From contig NZ_AWFD01000037.1 of the NCBI RefSeq assembly GCF_000682735.1, positions 124,001-188,000 on the forward strand: 64,000 nt of DNA. The letters are read 5' to 3'. Under the pieces are notes generated by a model that made no database searches, was not told the origin of the DNA, and saw only the letters and a program-made list of their open reading frames with translations. The translations under genes and the position numbers were made by a program. The stretch's first letter is position 1. Every line of letters begins with the position of its first letter. Below are positions 10,824 to 20,279 of this stretch, piece after piece. The stretch is from Hyphomonas sp. CY54-11-8. Lineage in GTDB: Bacteria; Pseudomonadota; Alphaproteobacteria; Caulobacterales; Hyphomonadaceae.

Positions 10824-11495
10824 ATGACGGCCATTGCCTCTGAGGTGCCCCTGCCCGGCGACAATCGCATGGGCGCAATATTGGGTGACCTCTCTTCGAA
10901 GGGCTGGAGCTGGCAACCGCACATGTTGCCGGAAGAGCTTTACCTTGCGCTTCGCACAGAAGTGCTCGCCGCAAACGCGGAAGACGATCTCGCCCCTGCC
11001 GGGATTGGCAGGGAGACGGACTTCCAGCTCGACCGGACCATCCGAAAATCCCGGATTGCCTGGATGGATGGGTCGACACCGGCGCAGGCAGGTTTCCTGC
11101 AGTGGACAGAGCAATTGCGGCAAGCCCTCAACCGCGGTTTGATAATCGGCCTGTTTGAATTCGAAGCCTGCTTCGCTGTCTACCAGCCGGGGGAATTCTA
11201 CGACCGCCACCTCGACAGTTTTGAAGGCGCGCGCAACCGGGTCGTGTCACTCGTTGTATATCTCAATGAGGACTGGACCGAGGAGAATGGCGGCGCCCTT
11301 GTCGTCTGGCCCGAAGGCGCGGACGAAACAGCACAACCGGCAGCTCGTATCCTGCCGGAACGCGCGGGCGTCGTATTCATGCTCTCGGAAACCGTTCCGC
11401 ACGCTGTTGAAGTCACACAGGCATCACGGTTCGGCATTGCCGCCTGGTGGCGCGTGAATCCTTCCATTCAGGGACAGATCGACCCCCTGACCTAA
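10824..11495 (+). CDS. 2-oxoglutarate/Fe(II)-dependent dioxygenase, prolyl-4-hydroxylase-like
   Basis: 223 residues forming one double-stranded beta-helix domain. The iron triad is visible as H129-x-D131 (YDRHLDSFEG) and H193 (ETVPHAVEV), with R202 (ASRFGIAAWWRV) placed to bind 2-oxoglutarate. VVSLVVYLNEDW and GGALVVW are typical of the P4Hc fold. It likely hydroxylates a protein or small molecule; the substrate is unknown. It begins 26 bp after carA, so it may be read through from carA. Its TAA interlocks with the stop of the convergent TetR gene. No protein target is evident nearby. Confidence 0.75.
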   Translation: MTAIASEVPLPGDNRMGAILGDLSSKGWSWQPHMLPEELYLALRTEVLAANAEDDLAPAGIGRETDFQLDRTIRKSRIAWMDGSTPAQAGFLQWTEQLRQALNRGLIIGLFEFEACFAVYQPGEFYDRHLDSFEGARNRVVSLVVYLNEDWTEENGGALVVWPEGADETAQPAARILPERAGVVFMLSETVPHAVEVTQASRFGIAAWWRVNPSIQGQIDPLT

Positions 11496-12079
11496 CTCAA
11501 GCTTCGGATCATGATCTCGAACGCTTCGTAGACTTCGTCAGGCGTCAGGCCATCAACGCCCTCCGCGAGGGCAAACCCCGCACCGTTCAGGGCGGATTGC
11601 ACCAGAACCGAATAGGCATTTACGCGGCTGGGGGCGATACGCCCACGTTCCGCCAGCGTTTCCATCGCCCGGCGTACATTGCTTTGGCCAAGATTACGGT
11701 TGGACTCGTACCAGCCCTGCAAGCCCAGTACGACGGGGCCTTCATAGAGCACGATCTTGAAATATTCCGGGCGCGCCGCCCATTTGAGATAGACCCGGGC
11801 GCCGGTCAGAAACTGAATATAGGGATCGTGTTCCCCGCTCATTTTGCGGGCTTCGGAGACGGCCTCCTCCCCCATCTTGGTCTGCAGGTCTGTCCAGACT
11901 TCGCGGAACAGATCCAGCTTGCTTGGGAAATGGTGGAACAGGGCGCCCTTCGTCACGCCCGCATCGGCAACGATGTTTGCAATGCTGGCGCTAAATCCGT
12001 CTTCGGCAAATCGCTTCCGGGCCGCGTCAAGAATGGCGGCTCGAGTGGCTTCTGCCTGTTCTGCAGTTCGCCTGGGCAT
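11492..12079 (-). CDS. TetR/AcrR-family repressor
   Basis: 195 residues. The N-terminal helix-turn-helix (about residues 12-58) reads ATRAAILDAARKRFAEDGF ... IVADAGVTKGALFHHF, a standard TetR DNA-binding domain. The ligand-binding C-terminal domain is not diagnostic. A strong promoter-like sequence (TTGAAA/TATGAT) with an 11-bp palindrome across its -10 lies just upstream, so autorepression is likely. The gene has no divergent partner: the next gene upstream is on the same strand. Its target may be only itself or a gene elsewhere. It overlaps the convergent dioxygenase gene by 4 bp. Confidence 0.85.
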   Translation of the reverse strand: MPRRTAEQAEATRAAILDAARKRFAEDGFSASIANIVADAGVTKGALFHHFPSKLDLFREVWTDLQTKMGEEAVSEARKMSGEHDPYIQFLTGARVYLKWAARPEYFKIVLYEGPVVLGLQGWYESNRNLGQSNVRRAMETLAERGRIAPSRVNAYSVLVQSALNGAGFALAEGVDGLTPDEVYEAFEIMIRSLS

Positions 12080-12104
12080 GGGTCGTTATTTTCGTTGCTA
12101 CCCT

Positions 12105-12132
12105 ATCATACCAGTGGTACGTAACATTTCAA
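12105..12132 (-). promoter_or_regulatory. promoter and operator of the TetR gene
   Basis: On the minus strand the -35 is TTGAAA (12127-12132) and the -10 is TATGAT (12105-12110), with a 16-bp spacer. The palindrome TACCA-C-TGGTA (12109-12119) overlaps the -10 and spacer, where a bound dimer would block polymerase. The ATG is 26 bp downstream of the -10. Confidence 0.55.
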
Positions 12133-12231
12133 AGCGCTCCGGAGGCATTTCATTGCCCGCAGCGTGTTTTTGGAACCGCGTATGTATCGAGCTGGGTGGG
12201 ACTGGCCTCAGGCTAGCGCGGGACGCCAAGG

Positions 12232-12267
12232 AACTGCGCCCGCCTGCAAAGGTATGGGCGCAGTTTT
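12232..12267. terminator. hairpin downstream of the M48 peptidase gene
   Basis: A perfect 10-bp stem (AACTGCGCCC at 12232-12241, GGGCGCAGTT at 12256-12265) with a 14-base loop. The T-run is short on either strand, so it is a weak or factor-assisted terminator for the minus-strand M48 gene, or a processed 3' end. Confidence 0.4.
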
Positions 12268-12302
12268 ATGTTCGGCGGTCCATTTATCCGGCCCGGAACT
12301 TT

Positions 12303-13274
12303 CTACCGCAGCGCGCCGCAACGGCTTTCATATTCAGCGATCGCGTCAGGCATCCATTTGCGGAAGTTCTCGGCCCGGGTCTCGCTGGCAGGATGCGTGC
12401 TCATCCATTCCGGCGGACGCTGACCACCGCCAATCTCGCCCATGCGCTGCCACAGCTCTGGCGCCTCGCGGGGGTCGTAACAGGCCCGCACCAGCAGATC
12501 GAGACCGATCTTGTCTGCCTCGGTTTCATGCTCGCGGGAGAATTTCAGCATCCCGCCCTGTGCCGCAATGCCAAAGGCCTGCATGACGGCGCGCTGTTGC
12601 GCAGGGTCCATGTCTCCCATGGAAACGCCAACTGCCATCTGCCCCATCTGCATGACCTGCTGCTGGCTCATACGTTCCGCGCCATGGTGCGCAAGCGCGT
12701 GACCGATCTCATGGCCCATCACGACGGCCAGCTTGTCCGGATCCGCCAGGTCATCCATGCTCACGCGGCCATCATGATTGCCGGTGATGTCGAGGATACC
12801 TGTATAGACCGCCACATAACCGCCCGGCAGGCAGAACGCGTTGGGCGTGGCGGACTGAACAACATAGTAGGTCCAGTCGAACTTGTCCGCGACCGGGGTG
12901 AACGCGTATCCATCACCCCGCAATTCCTGCTCCAGCTCCACAGCAGCCGCCTGCAGGCGCGCGCCGATCTCACGCACCGTCGCCGTCAATGCCGCTTCCT
13001 CTCCGGAACAGGCCTCATTTGCACACAAAACAGTATTTCCCTGGCTCTGCTCCTGATTCAGGATCTGCAGATAGGATTGCTGGCCGAGCTTCACTTCCTG
13101 CTCAATCGAAACCGTGTTGAGCTGTGACCGGCCCGAGAACGGAACGGGCTTCTGGTTCATCTGCCAATAGAGGAACAGGCCAAAAGCGGCGATCAGAAGG
13201 AGGCCAAAACGGCTGCGCAGCAATCGCGCAATGCCCCCTCCGCCGCGATACATCCCGCCAGGTTGGGTCGGCAT
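12303..13274 (-). CDS. M48-family zinc metallopeptidase, membrane anchored
   Basis: 323 residues from ATG 13274, which has AAGGAGG 11 bases upstream. The longer frame to 13409 would overlap the divergent hydrolase gene and is not family-like. One transmembrane helix spans about residues 22-37. The catalytic motif is HEIGHALAHH (188-197), with the third ligand probably in SREHETEADKIG. NAFCLPGGYVAVYTGIL is characteristic of M48 (HtpX/BepA/LoiP-like) enzymes. Such proteases act in envelope protein quality control; the exact substrate is unknown. A proline/glycine-rich cytoplasmic head precedes the helix. Confidence 0.88.
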   Translation of the reverse strand: MPTQPGGMYRGGGGIARLLRSRFGLLLIAAFGLFLYWQMNQKPVPFSGRSQLNTVSIEQEVKLGQQSYLQILNQEQSQGNTVLCANEACSGEEAALTATVREIGARLQAAAVELEQELRGDGYAFTPVADKFDWTYYVVQSATPNAFCLPGGYVAVYTGILDITGNHDGRVSMDDLADPDKLAVVMGHEIGHALAHHGAERMSQQQVMQMGQMAVGVSMGDMDPAQQRAVMQAFGIAAQGGMLKFSREHETEADKIGLDLLVRACYDPREAPELWQRMGEIGGGQRPPEWMSTHPASETRAENFRKWMPDAIAEYESRCGALR

Positions 13275-13396
13275 GCGCACGAAAGCCTCCTTGTCCGCCG
13301 TCTTCAACGCCCGATGAGTGTTAGCGGAGAGCCCCCGGCAGGAAAAGCGCCCCCGGCACGCTTTGCGTTCCCAGCTGGACCGACTATGTAGCAAAC

Positions 13397-14134
13397 ATGA
13401 CTGAGACACCCGCCAACCAGCCGAAGCTCGAGATCCGGATCATTCCGGTCACGCCCCTCCAGCAGAACACGTCCATGATCTGGTCGACCGAGACCATGGA
13501 AGGCGTGTTCATCGATCCGGGCGGCGAAGTGGACAAACTCATGGGCGCTGCCGAACAGTTCGGCGTGAAAATCGTGGCCGTCTGGCTGACGCATGGCCAC
13601 ATGGACCATGCCGGCGCGGCCGCAGCGGTCGCAGAACGGACCGGATGCCCGGTGATCGGCCCTCATGAGGACGACCAATGGCTGCTCGACGAGATCGAGA
13701 CCCAGGGCGCGAAATACGGCATCAAGGACGGCAAGAACGTGACGCCAGACCGCTACCTACATGATGGCGACGTTCTGGATCTGGCGGGTAACAAGTTCGG
13801 CGTCGTGCACACGCCCGGCCACACGCCCGGCCACGTGGTGATTTACTCGCAGGAAGGCGCGCTGGCATTTGTGGGCGACGTCCTGTTCCGCGGCTCGGTC
13901 GGCCGGACGGACTTCCCGCGCGGGAACCAGCAACAGCTGATCGATTCCATCACCAGAAAGCTCTGGCCGCTGGGGCCCCAGATGCGGTTCGTGCCCGGGC
14001 ACGGCCCCCTCTCCACCTTCGGACAGGAACGGCAGGACAATCCTTTTGTGGCCGACGAAGTGACGGGATATCAGGGCGCCGAGAAGCAGGCACCGGATGA
14101 GATAAGCCAGAAGCTGTCCAAGCGCTGGAGCTGA
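13397..14134 (+). CDS. metallo-beta-lactamase-fold hydrolase (glyoxalase II/YcbL-like)
   Basis: 245 residues with the metal-binding signature THGHMDH (65-71), then HTPGHTPGHVVIYS, GDVLFRGSVGRTDFPRGN and VPGHGPLSTFGQER in the expected order. The compact size and lack of the long glyoxalase II C-terminal domain point to the YcbL-type branch, which hydrolyses thioesters such as S-lactoylglutathione weakly. A persulfide dioxygenase is less likely. It is divergent from the M48 protease gene. No glyoxalase I lies in the window. Confidence 0.8.
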   Translation: MTETPANQPKLEIRIIPVTPLQQNTSMIWSTETMEGVFIDPGGEVDKLMGAAEQFGVKIVAVWLTHGHMDHAGAAAAVAERTGCPVIGPHEDDQWLLDEIETQGAKYGIKDGKNVTPDRYLHDGDVLDLAGNKFGVVHTPGHTPGHVVIYSQEGALAFVGDVLFRGSVGRTDFPRGNQQQLIDSITRKLWPLGPQMRFVPGHGPLSTFGQERQDNPFVADEVTGYQGAEKQAPDEISQKLSKRWS

Positions 14135-14234
14135 TCCGGAAGGTTCAACCCCCTGAGTTCATCGTAATGTTGCGCGGGGAACCGGCGCGGGTGCGAGCCG
14201 TTGTTGCGGTCATAGCCACCCGAAAGGACCCCAA

Positions 14235-14573
14235 ATGACCTTCCCTGTGAAACTGATGGCCATTGGCGCAAGTGCAGCCATTCTGGCCGCCTGCACCTCG
14301 AGCGGCACGACTGAACGTAACGCAGCCTATGGCGCCGCAGCGGGCGCTGTCGCCGGCGCTGTGATCGGCAACAATGTCGGCGATGGCGACGCAGAACGCG
14401 GCGCAATTATTGGCGGTGCCATAGGTGGCGCTGCTGGCGCGGCCAAAGGCTGCACCGAAGCCGACGACTGCGACATGCCTGGCGTGAAAGATCAGGAAAC
14501 CGAACGCGATTCAGATGGTGACGGCGTCGCGAATGCCTATGACCGCTACCCATATGACCGGTCGCGCTGGTAA
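14235..14573 (+). CDS. glycine-zipper lipoprotein with an acidic Asp-rich tail
   Basis: 112 residues. The signal peptide ends in ILAAC (lipidated C20). Residues about 32-72 form a glycine-zipper segment of small residues (AAYGAAAGAVAGAVIGNNVG, IIGGAIGGAAGAAKG). The tail contains RDSDGDGVANAYDRYPYD, an Asp-rich loop like those in calcium-binding thrombospondin-3 or OmpA-linker repeats. Glycine-zipper lipoproteins of this size (SlyB/Lpp-like) usually sit at the outer membrane. Function is unknown. A good intrinsic terminator follows, so the gene is probably its own unit. Confidence 0.7.
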   Translation: MTFPVKLMAIGASAAILAACTSSGTTERNAAYGAAAGAVAGAVIGNNVGDGDAERGAIIGGAIGGAAGAAKGCTEADDCDMPGVKDQETERDSDGDGVANAYDRYPYDRSRW

Positions 14574-14597
14574 CAGGCCCGGCAATTCACAAAGCCG

Positions 14598-14629
14598 CGG
14601 CCCCGTTTCTTAAGAAGCGGGGCCGTTTT
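14598..14629 (+). terminator. intrinsic terminator after the glycine-zipper lipoprotein gene
   Basis: A 12-bp stem (14598-14609 with 14614-14625, one G-U pair), TTAA loop, then TTTT. The GC-rich base and position 25 bp past the stop make it a convincing Rho-independent terminator. Confidence 0.8.
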
Positions 14630-14662
14630 GTTTGCCCACCCCTTCAGACAATCGGGGGCAAA

Positions 14663-15223
14663 ATGAAACATCGCGGAACCAAATCTACCTTGGGGCGTTT
14701 ACCGCGGGTTACATCAATTACGGATTACTTTTTCAAGCGCATGATGGCCCCTCCTCACGTCCCCTCCTTTCCCTTTACTGTGTCAGATCCTGAACCAACC
14801 TCTCCTGAAACCGAGGTAAAGGCACGTGTCTTTGCCTGGTGTTCTGCCTGGAGCAGTATTGAAGGCAAGTTCCAGCGAAACAGGTTGGATGAAATCGCGT
14901 CGGGCGGCACAATCCGGATGACGACCGATTTCGGTGAAGTGACATGCTTCAGCGTTTCACTGGACGCTTATGCGGCCTTCTGGGCCCCCTTCCTGACTGA
15001 AACATTTTCAGAGTGGTTTCTCATTGTCGACTCGCCGCTCCAGGTCACCGTCGGCGACAGATATGCAACGGCTTGTTTCGATGCGCAGCTTCAGGGCATC
15101 ATGCATGACGGAGACCGGAAATCGCATCGCCAGACCATGCAGCAGACCTATACGAAATCCGGCGGGGCCTGGCGCCTGGCTCAGGAACAGACAAAGATTG
15201 CGCCGGGCAGTTCATACCTCTGA
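14663..15223 (+). CDS. hypothetical NTF2/SnoaL-like protein
   Basis: 186 residues from ATG 14663, which has GGGGG five bases upstream; ATGs at 14741 and 14744 would give a shorter form that begins nearer the conserved fold. From about residue 48 the pattern (VKARVFAWCSAWSSIEG ... YAAFWAPFLTETFSEW ... SPLQVTVGDRYATACFDAQL ... GGAWRLAQEQT) looks like an NTF2-like alpha+beta barrel of the SnoaL/ketosteroid-isomerase type. These bind or isomerise small molecules or serve as accessory subunits. No catalytic residues can be assigned. It lies alone between the lipoprotein terminator and the carB promoter region. Confidence 0.5.
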   Translation: MKHRGTKSTLGRLPRVTSITDYFFKRMMAPPHVPSFPFTVSDPEPTSPETEVKARVFAWCSAWSSIEGKFQRNRLDEIASGGTIRMTTDFGEVTCFSVSLDAYAAFWAPFLTETFSEWFLIVDSPLQVTVGDRYATACFDAQLQGIMHDGDRKSHRQTMQQTYTKSGGAWRLAQEQTKIAPGSSYL

Positions 15224-15289
15224 CCGCCTGAAGGCGGAATTCTCCGGCAACGAACTGCAGCGCGCGCAGACTTTCTGACCGACTTCACC

Positions 15290-15317
15290 TTGCTCAAGCC
15301 TCCGACTCTGCTATGAC
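15290..15317 (+). promoter_or_regulatory. candidate carB promoter
   Basis: TTGCTC at 15290-15295 and TATGAC at 15312-15317 with a 16-bp spacer, 32 bp ahead of the ATG. A reasonable housekeeping match, not proven. Confidence 0.35.
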
Positions 15318-15348
15318 GCAGCCGTTTGACCGCTAGGAGTTGGGGCAC

Positions 15349-18300
15349 ATGCCAAAGCGCACAGATATAAGCTCCATTCTCGTTATCGGCGCCGGTCCCA
15401 TTATCATCGGACAGGCCTGCGAGTTCGACTATTCCGGCGTACAGGCAGTGAAAGCCCTGAAGGATGAAGGCTACCGCGTCATCCTCGTGAACTCGAACCC
15501 GGCGACGATCATGACCGATCCGGAGCTGGCCGACGCGACTTATATCGAGCCGATCACACCGGAAATCGTCGAGAAGATCATCGAGGTGGAGAAGCCGGAC
15601 GCCCTGCTGCCCACGATGGGCGGACAGACGGCGCTGAACTGCGCGCTGGACCTGCACTATGCCGGGATCCTCGAGAAGCATGGCGTGGAGCTCATCGGCG
15701 CCCGCGCTGAAGCCATCGAGATGGCTGAGGACCGCGCCCTGTTCCGTGAGGCCATGGACCGGATTGGCCTGGAAAACCCGCGCGCGACCATCGTGTCGTC
15801 GCCGCGCGACGAAAAAGGCAAGTATGACCGTATCACCGGCCTCAAACGCGCCATGGACGCGCTGGAGACGGTTGGTCTGCCGGCCATCATCCGGCCAGCC
15901 TTCACGCTCGGCGGCACAGGCGGCGGCGTGGCGTACAATGTCGAGGAATATGAAGAGATCTGCCGCTCGGGGCTCGCTGCCTCTCCCAATGCCCAGATCC
16001 TCGTCGATGAAAGCCTGCTCGGCTGGAAAGAGTATGAAATGGAGGTCGTCCGCGACAAAGCGGACAATGCCATCATCATCTGCGCCATCGAAAACATCGA
16101 CCCGATGGGCGTCCATACCGGAGACTCCATCACCGTCGCCCCTGCTCTGACGCTCACCGACAAGGAATACCAGGTGATGCGGAACGCCTCGATCGCAGTG
16201 CTGCGCGAGATCGGCGTGGAGACTGGCGGGTCCAACGTCCAGTTTGCCGTGAACCCGGAAGACGGCCGCCTGGTTGTCATCGAAATGAACCCGCGTGTGT
16301 CGCGTTCCTCTGCCCTTGCCTCCAAGGCAACCGGCTTCCCGATCGCCAAGATCGCCGCAAAGCTCGCTGTCGGCTACACGCTGGACGAGCTCGACAACGA
16401 CATCACCGGCGTGACGCCGGCTTCCTTCGAGCCGACCATCGACTATGTCGTCACCAAGATCCCGCGCTTTGCGTTCGAGAAATACAAGGGCACCGAGCCG
16501 GTCCTGACGACCGCCATGAAATCGGTCGGCGAAGCCATGGCGATCGGCCGGAACTTCAAGGAAAGCTTCCAGAAGGCGCTGAACTCGCTGGAGACCGGCC
16601 TGACCGGTCTGAACGAAATGGAATTCGAGGACGAGACGAAGCTGCGCGCGGCCCTGGCGATCCAGTCACCCGACCGCATACGCGTTGTCGCCCAGGCTTT
16701 CCGCTCCGGCCTCAGCGTGGACGAAATCTACGCCATCACCTCCATCGACAAATGGTTCCTGCGCCAGTTCGAAGAAATCGTTGCTGAGGAAAACAAGATC
16801 CGTTCGCAGGGCCTGCCGGACGACGCCTACGCGCTGACCGACATCAAGGCGATGGGCTTCTCCGACAAGCGCCTCGCCGAACTGACCGGCAAGACCGAAC
16901 AGGCGGTACGCGACCAGCGTCACGCCCTGGATGTGCGCCCGGTCTACAAGCGCATCGACACCTGCGCTGCCGAGTTCGCGGCGAAGACGCCTTACCTGTA
17001 CTCCACCTATGAGCACCCGCTGTTCGGCCAGGACAAGCCGGACTGTGAATCCCTGCCCACCGCACGGGAAAAAGTCGTGATCCTGGGCGGCGGCCCGAAC
17101 CGGATCGGCCAGGGCATCGAGTTCGATTATTGCTGCTGTCACGCCGCCTTCGCGATGGAAGACCTCGGCGTCGAGTCGATCATGGTGAACTGCAATCCGG
17201 AAACGGTGTCCACGGACTATGATACGTCCGACCGCCTGTATTTCGAACCGCTGACCGATGAACACGTGCTTGAGATCATCAACAAGGAAAGCGGCACCGG
17301 CCACCTGCGCGGCGTGATTGTCCAGTTCGGCGGACAGACACCGCTGAAACTTGCCAGCCCCCTGCACCGGCAGAACATTCCGATCCTCGGCACCAGTCCC
17401 GAGTCGATCGACCTCGCCGAAGACCGCGAACAATTTGCTGCCTTGCTCGACAAGCTCGGCATCCAGCAAGCGCCGTCCCGGACCGCCAGAAGTGTGGATG
17501 AAGCCCAGATCAAGGCGAACGAAATCGGATACCCCGTCATGCTGCGCCCGAGCTTCGTGCTCGGCGGCCGCGCCATGGAAATCGCACGCGATGACGACGA
17601 TCTGCGCAAGTTCGCAGCCGAGGCGCTTCAGGTTTCCGGCGACGCCTCGCTCTTTATCGACCGCTACCTGTCCGATGCGACTGAAGTGGATGTCGATGCG
17701 ATCTGCGATGGCGAAAACGTCCACGTCGCAGGCATCATGGAGCATATCGAGGAAGCCGGTGTTCACTCCGGCGACTCCGCCTGCGCCTTGCCGCCCTTCA
17801 CGCTTTCGCCCGCCCTTCAGGGCCGGCTGGCCGAGCAAACGATCGCACTTGCACGTGAGCTGAAAGTGCGTGGCCTGATCAATATCCAGTTTGCAGTGAA
17901 AGACGACGAGATCTACGTTCTGGAAGCGAACCCGCGCGCCAGCCGGACAGTCCCGTTCGTCGCCAAGGCTGTCGGTGCGCCGATTGCCGCCATCGCAGCG
18001 AAGGTCATGGCCGGCGAGAAGCTGACGGAATTCGACCTCACTCACGCCCACCCCCGCCGGGTCGCCGTGAAGGAAGCGGTCTTCCCATTTGCCCGCTTCC
18101 CCGGTGTCGATCCGCAACTGGGGCCTGAGATGCGGTCGACCGGCGAAGTCATGGGCTGGGACGATGATTTCGGTACCGCCTTCCTCAAAAGCCAGATGGG
18201 CTGCGGCGTCATTCTGCCGACCGAGGGCGCCGTGTTCATCTCGGTGAAGGATTCGGACAAGACCGGCGTTATCGAAGCGGCCCGCGACCTTGTTGAGCTT

Positions 18301-18612
18301 GGCTTCACCCTTGTCGCCACGTCAGGTACCGCCGCTCACCTGGAAGCGGAAGGCCTGCCCGTTCGTGCCATCAACAAGGTCAATGAAGGCCAGCCCCACA
18401 TTGTGGATGCTATGATCAATGGCGAAATCCAGCTCGTGTTCAATACGACCGAAGGCGCAACATCCATTGCAGATAGCGCCTCGATCCGCCGGACGGCTGT
18501 GGCCCGCAAGATCCCTTACTACACGACGCTGGCGGCTTCGATCGCCTCGGTTCGTGCGATCTCCAGCATGACGTCGCGGGAAATCTCCGTACGCGCCTTG
18601 CAATCGGCGTGA
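15349..18612 (+). CDS. carB: carbamoyl-phosphate synthase large subunit
   Basis: 1087 residues from ATG 15349, with AGGAG upstream; a TTG three codons earlier is unlikely. Two homologous ATP-grasp halves are visible: [21 protein letters not shown] near the start and [21 protein letters not shown] in the middle. A C-terminal MGS-like allosteric domain is also present ([22 protein letters not shown]). It builds carbamoyl phosphate from bicarbonate, ammonia from CarA and two ATP. It is full length. greA follows 67 bp downstream on the same strand, a common order in this class. Confidence 0.98.
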   Translation: MPKRTDISSILVIGAGPIIIGQACEFDYSGVQAVKALKDEGYRVILVNSNPATIMTDPELADATYIEPITPEIVEKIIEVEKPDALLPTMGGQTALNCALDLHYAGILEKHGVELIGARAEAIEMAEDRALFREAMDRIGLENPRATIVSSPRDEKGKYDRITGLKRAMDALETVGLPAIIRPAFTLGGTGGGVAYNVEEYEEICRSGLAASPNAQILVDESLLGWKEYEMEVVRDKADNAIIICAIENIDPMGVHTGDSITVAPALTLTDKEYQVMRNASIAVLREIGVETGGSNVQFAVNPEDGRLVVIEMNPRVSRSSALASKATGFPIAKIAAKLAVGYTLDELDNDITGVTPASFEPTIDYVVTKIPRFAFEKYKGTEPVLTTAMKSVGEAMAIGRNFKESFQKALNSLETGLTGLNEMEFEDETKLRAALAIQSPDRIRVVAQAFRSGLSVDEIYAITSIDKWFLRQFEEIVAEENKIRSQGLPDDAYALTDIKAMGFSDKRLAELTGKTEQAVRDQRHALDVRPVYKRIDTCAAEFAAKTPYLYSTYEHPLFGQDKPDCESLPTAREKVVILGGGPNRIGQGIEFDYCCCHAAFAMEDLGVESIMVNCNPETVSTDYDTSDRLYFEPLTDEHVLEIINKESGTGHLRGVIVQFGGQTPLKLASPLHRQNIPILGTSPESIDLAEDREQFAALLDKLGIQQAPSRTARSVDEAQIKANEIGYPVMLRPSFVLGGRAMEIARDDDDLRKFAAEALQVSGDASLFIDRYLSDATEVDVDAICDGENVHVAGIMEHIEEAGVHSGDSACALPPFTLSPALQGRLAEQTIALARELKVRGLINIQFAVKDDEIYVLEANPRASRTVPFVAKAVGAPIAAIAAKVMAGEKLTEFDLTHAHPRRVAVKEAVFPFARFPGVDPQLGPEMRSTGEVMGWDDDFGTAFLKSQMGCGVILPTEGAVFISVKDSDKTGVIEAARDLVELGFTLVATSGTAAHLEAEGLPVRAINKVNEGQPHIVDAMINGEIQLVFNTTEGATSIADSASIRRTAVARKIPYYTTLAASIASVRAISSMTSREISVRALQSA

Positions 18613-18622
18613 CAACTCCCAC

Positions 18623-18651
18623 TTGACGACGTTCACATTTGCGACAACGAT
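18623..18651 (+). promoter_or_regulatory. candidate greA promoter
   Basis: TTGACG at 18623-18628, a 17-bp spacer and AACGAT at 18646-18651, lying between the carB stop and the greA start. The -35 is good and the -10 weak; it would let greA be expressed independently of carB. Confidence 0.4.
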
Positions 18652-18679
18652 TTTCGCCCAATTACAGAGGTGACACCCT

Positions 18680-19153
18680 ATGGAACGCATTCCCATGACC
18701 GCAGAAGGCCATGCTGCGCTTCAAGCTGAGCTCAAGAACCTCAAATCGGTTGAGCGCCCGAACATCATCGCGGCGATCGCTGAGGCGCGTGCGCACGGCG
18801 ACCTGTCCGAGAATGCCGAATACCATGCCGCCAAGGAGAAGCAGAGCTTCATCGAAGGCCGTATCAGCGAACTGGACGACAAGCTCGCCCGTGCAGACGT
18901 GATCGATGTCTCCAAACTGACCGGCGGCAAAATCCGCTTCGGCGCAACGGTGTCTCTGATCGACGTCGATTCCGAAGAGGAATCTTCCTACAAGATCGTC
19001 GGTGACGATGAGGCAAACGTGAAAGAAGGCAAGATTTCCATCTCTTCCCCGATTGCCCGGGCCCTGATCGGCAAGGAAGAAGGCGACGAAGCCGAGGTCG
19101 CGGCACCTGCCGGGGCGCGCGCCTACGAAATCGTCAAAGTCGAGTATTTGTAA
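18680..19153 (+). CDS. greA: transcription elongation factor GreA
   Basis: 157 residues, the usual length. The N-terminal coiled coil begins [21 protein letters not shown] and holds the conserved [14 protein letters not shown] segment, whose acidic residues at the tip act in the polymerase secondary channel. The C-terminal FKBP-like domain contains [31 protein letters not shown]. It rescues backtracked RNA polymerase by stimulating transcript cleavage. Its TAA is directly followed by the ATG of the next gene, so the two are co-transcribed. Confidence 0.97.
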   Translation: MERIPMTAEGHAALQAELKNLKSVERPNIIAAIAEARAHGDLSENAEYHAAKEKQSFIEGRISELDDKLARADVIDVSKLTGGKIRFGATVSLIDVDSEEESSYKIVGDDEANVKEGKISISSPIARALIGKEEGDEAEVAAPAGARAYEIVKVEYL

Positions 19154-20230
19154 ATGTCGGGGCCGGGATCGCTCGGACCCTCAGTCTGGGCGGTCTCTGA
19201 CGGCCGCGCAGGCAACGCTGCCCAGGTGCGCGCAATCGTGCAGGCATTGGGCGAGACACGCCGCTGGATGAAGATCGGGCATGTTCCAGGGGAAGCGCAC
19301 CGCGCCGAACCGATCGTCCTGACACCACGTATGCCTTGGACCTGGCTGCCGGCAGACAATTGGCCTTCGCCACTTTCCGCGCTACCTGCTGACCAGCGCG
19401 CTGTACTACAAGCCCCCTGGCCGACCGTCTGGATCGCCGCAGGCCGCCGGTCTGCTGCTTTTACACGTGCTGTGAGAGAGTGGTCTGGCGGGCGTACACT
19501 GACCGTCCAGATTCTAGATCCACGTATTCCGCCGGACAATTTCGACCTTCTTGTGACGCCCAAGCATGACGGCGTGACGGGACCGAACGTGATCCAGACT
19601 GTTGGTTCCCCCTCCTATTTTTCTCCGCATGCGATCGAAGAGGCCGCACAGGCCTTTGCGGATCTCGCTGACGAACGCGGCAAAAGCGCGATCGTCATCC
19701 TCGGCGGCAACAGCAAAACCCACACCTTTACGGAAGCGGCAGCCGACCGGCTCGACGCCCAGCTGCGCGAGCTTGCCGGAAAAGGCTGGCGTCTGCGGAT
19801 GACGGCGTCGCGGCGTACGCCTGATTCGATCCGGGCGCGGTTCCGCCGATTGGCCGATGAGATCGGCGCAAAATTCTGGTCGGGCACGGAAGATGGCCCG
19901 AACCCGTATATCGCCTGGCTCACCTTCTCCGATGTCGCCATCGTCACCGAAGACAGTGCCAACATGCTTTCGGACGCGACCTGGCATGGCCTTCCCCTGC
20001 ATATTGCAAAACTGGAAGGGCGGTCCGACAAATTCGACAAACTGCATGAAAGCCTGATTGCACACGGTGCGGCGCGCTGGTTTGACGGCACGCTGGAAAC
20101 CTGGACCTACGCGCCTCTGCGCGAAGCAGACCGGGTCGCCGACGCCATTGTCGATAGACTTCTGGAGCGCTACCCGCAGCCCGATATGGGGCAATCGGAC
20201 ATGGTTGCCGCGCCCGATTGGCTGAGTTGA
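19154..20230 (+). CDS. mitochondrial fission ELM1-like protein
   Basis: 358 residues. The N-terminus VWAVSDGRAGNAAQVRAIVQ and the later ILGGNSKTHTF, TASRRTPDS, DGPNPYIAWLTFSDVAIVTEDSANMLSDA and GLPLHIAKLEG are diagnostic of the ELM1 family. The family was named for a plant protein that recruits a dynamin to mitochondria; bacterial members look like GT-B-type glycosyltransferases and their role is unproven. The ATG abuts the greA stop with no gap, implying translational coupling. It has no signal peptide, so it is cytoplasmic or peripheral to the membrane. Confidence 0.8.
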   Translation: MSGPGSLGPSVWAVSDGRAGNAAQVRAIVQALGETRRWMKIGHVPGEAHRAEPIVLTPRMPWTWLPADNWPSPLSALPADQRAVLQAPWPTVWIAAGRRSAAFTRAVREWSGGRTLTVQILDPRIPPDNFDLLVTPKHDGVTGPNVIQTVGSPSYFSPHAIEEAAQAFADLADERGKSAIVILGGNSKTHTFTEAAADRLDAQLRELAGKGWRLRMTASRRTPDSIRARFRRLADEIGAKFWSGTEDGPNPYIAWLTFSDVAIVTEDSANMLSDATWHGLPLHIAKLEGRSDKFDKLHESLIAHGAARWFDGTLETWTYAPLREADRVADAIVDRLLERYPQPDMGQSDMVAAPDWLS

Positions 20231-20279
20231 TCGCGCCAGCCCCGCTTTTTCTTGCGTTTTGATTTTCCCTGAGGCCTTA

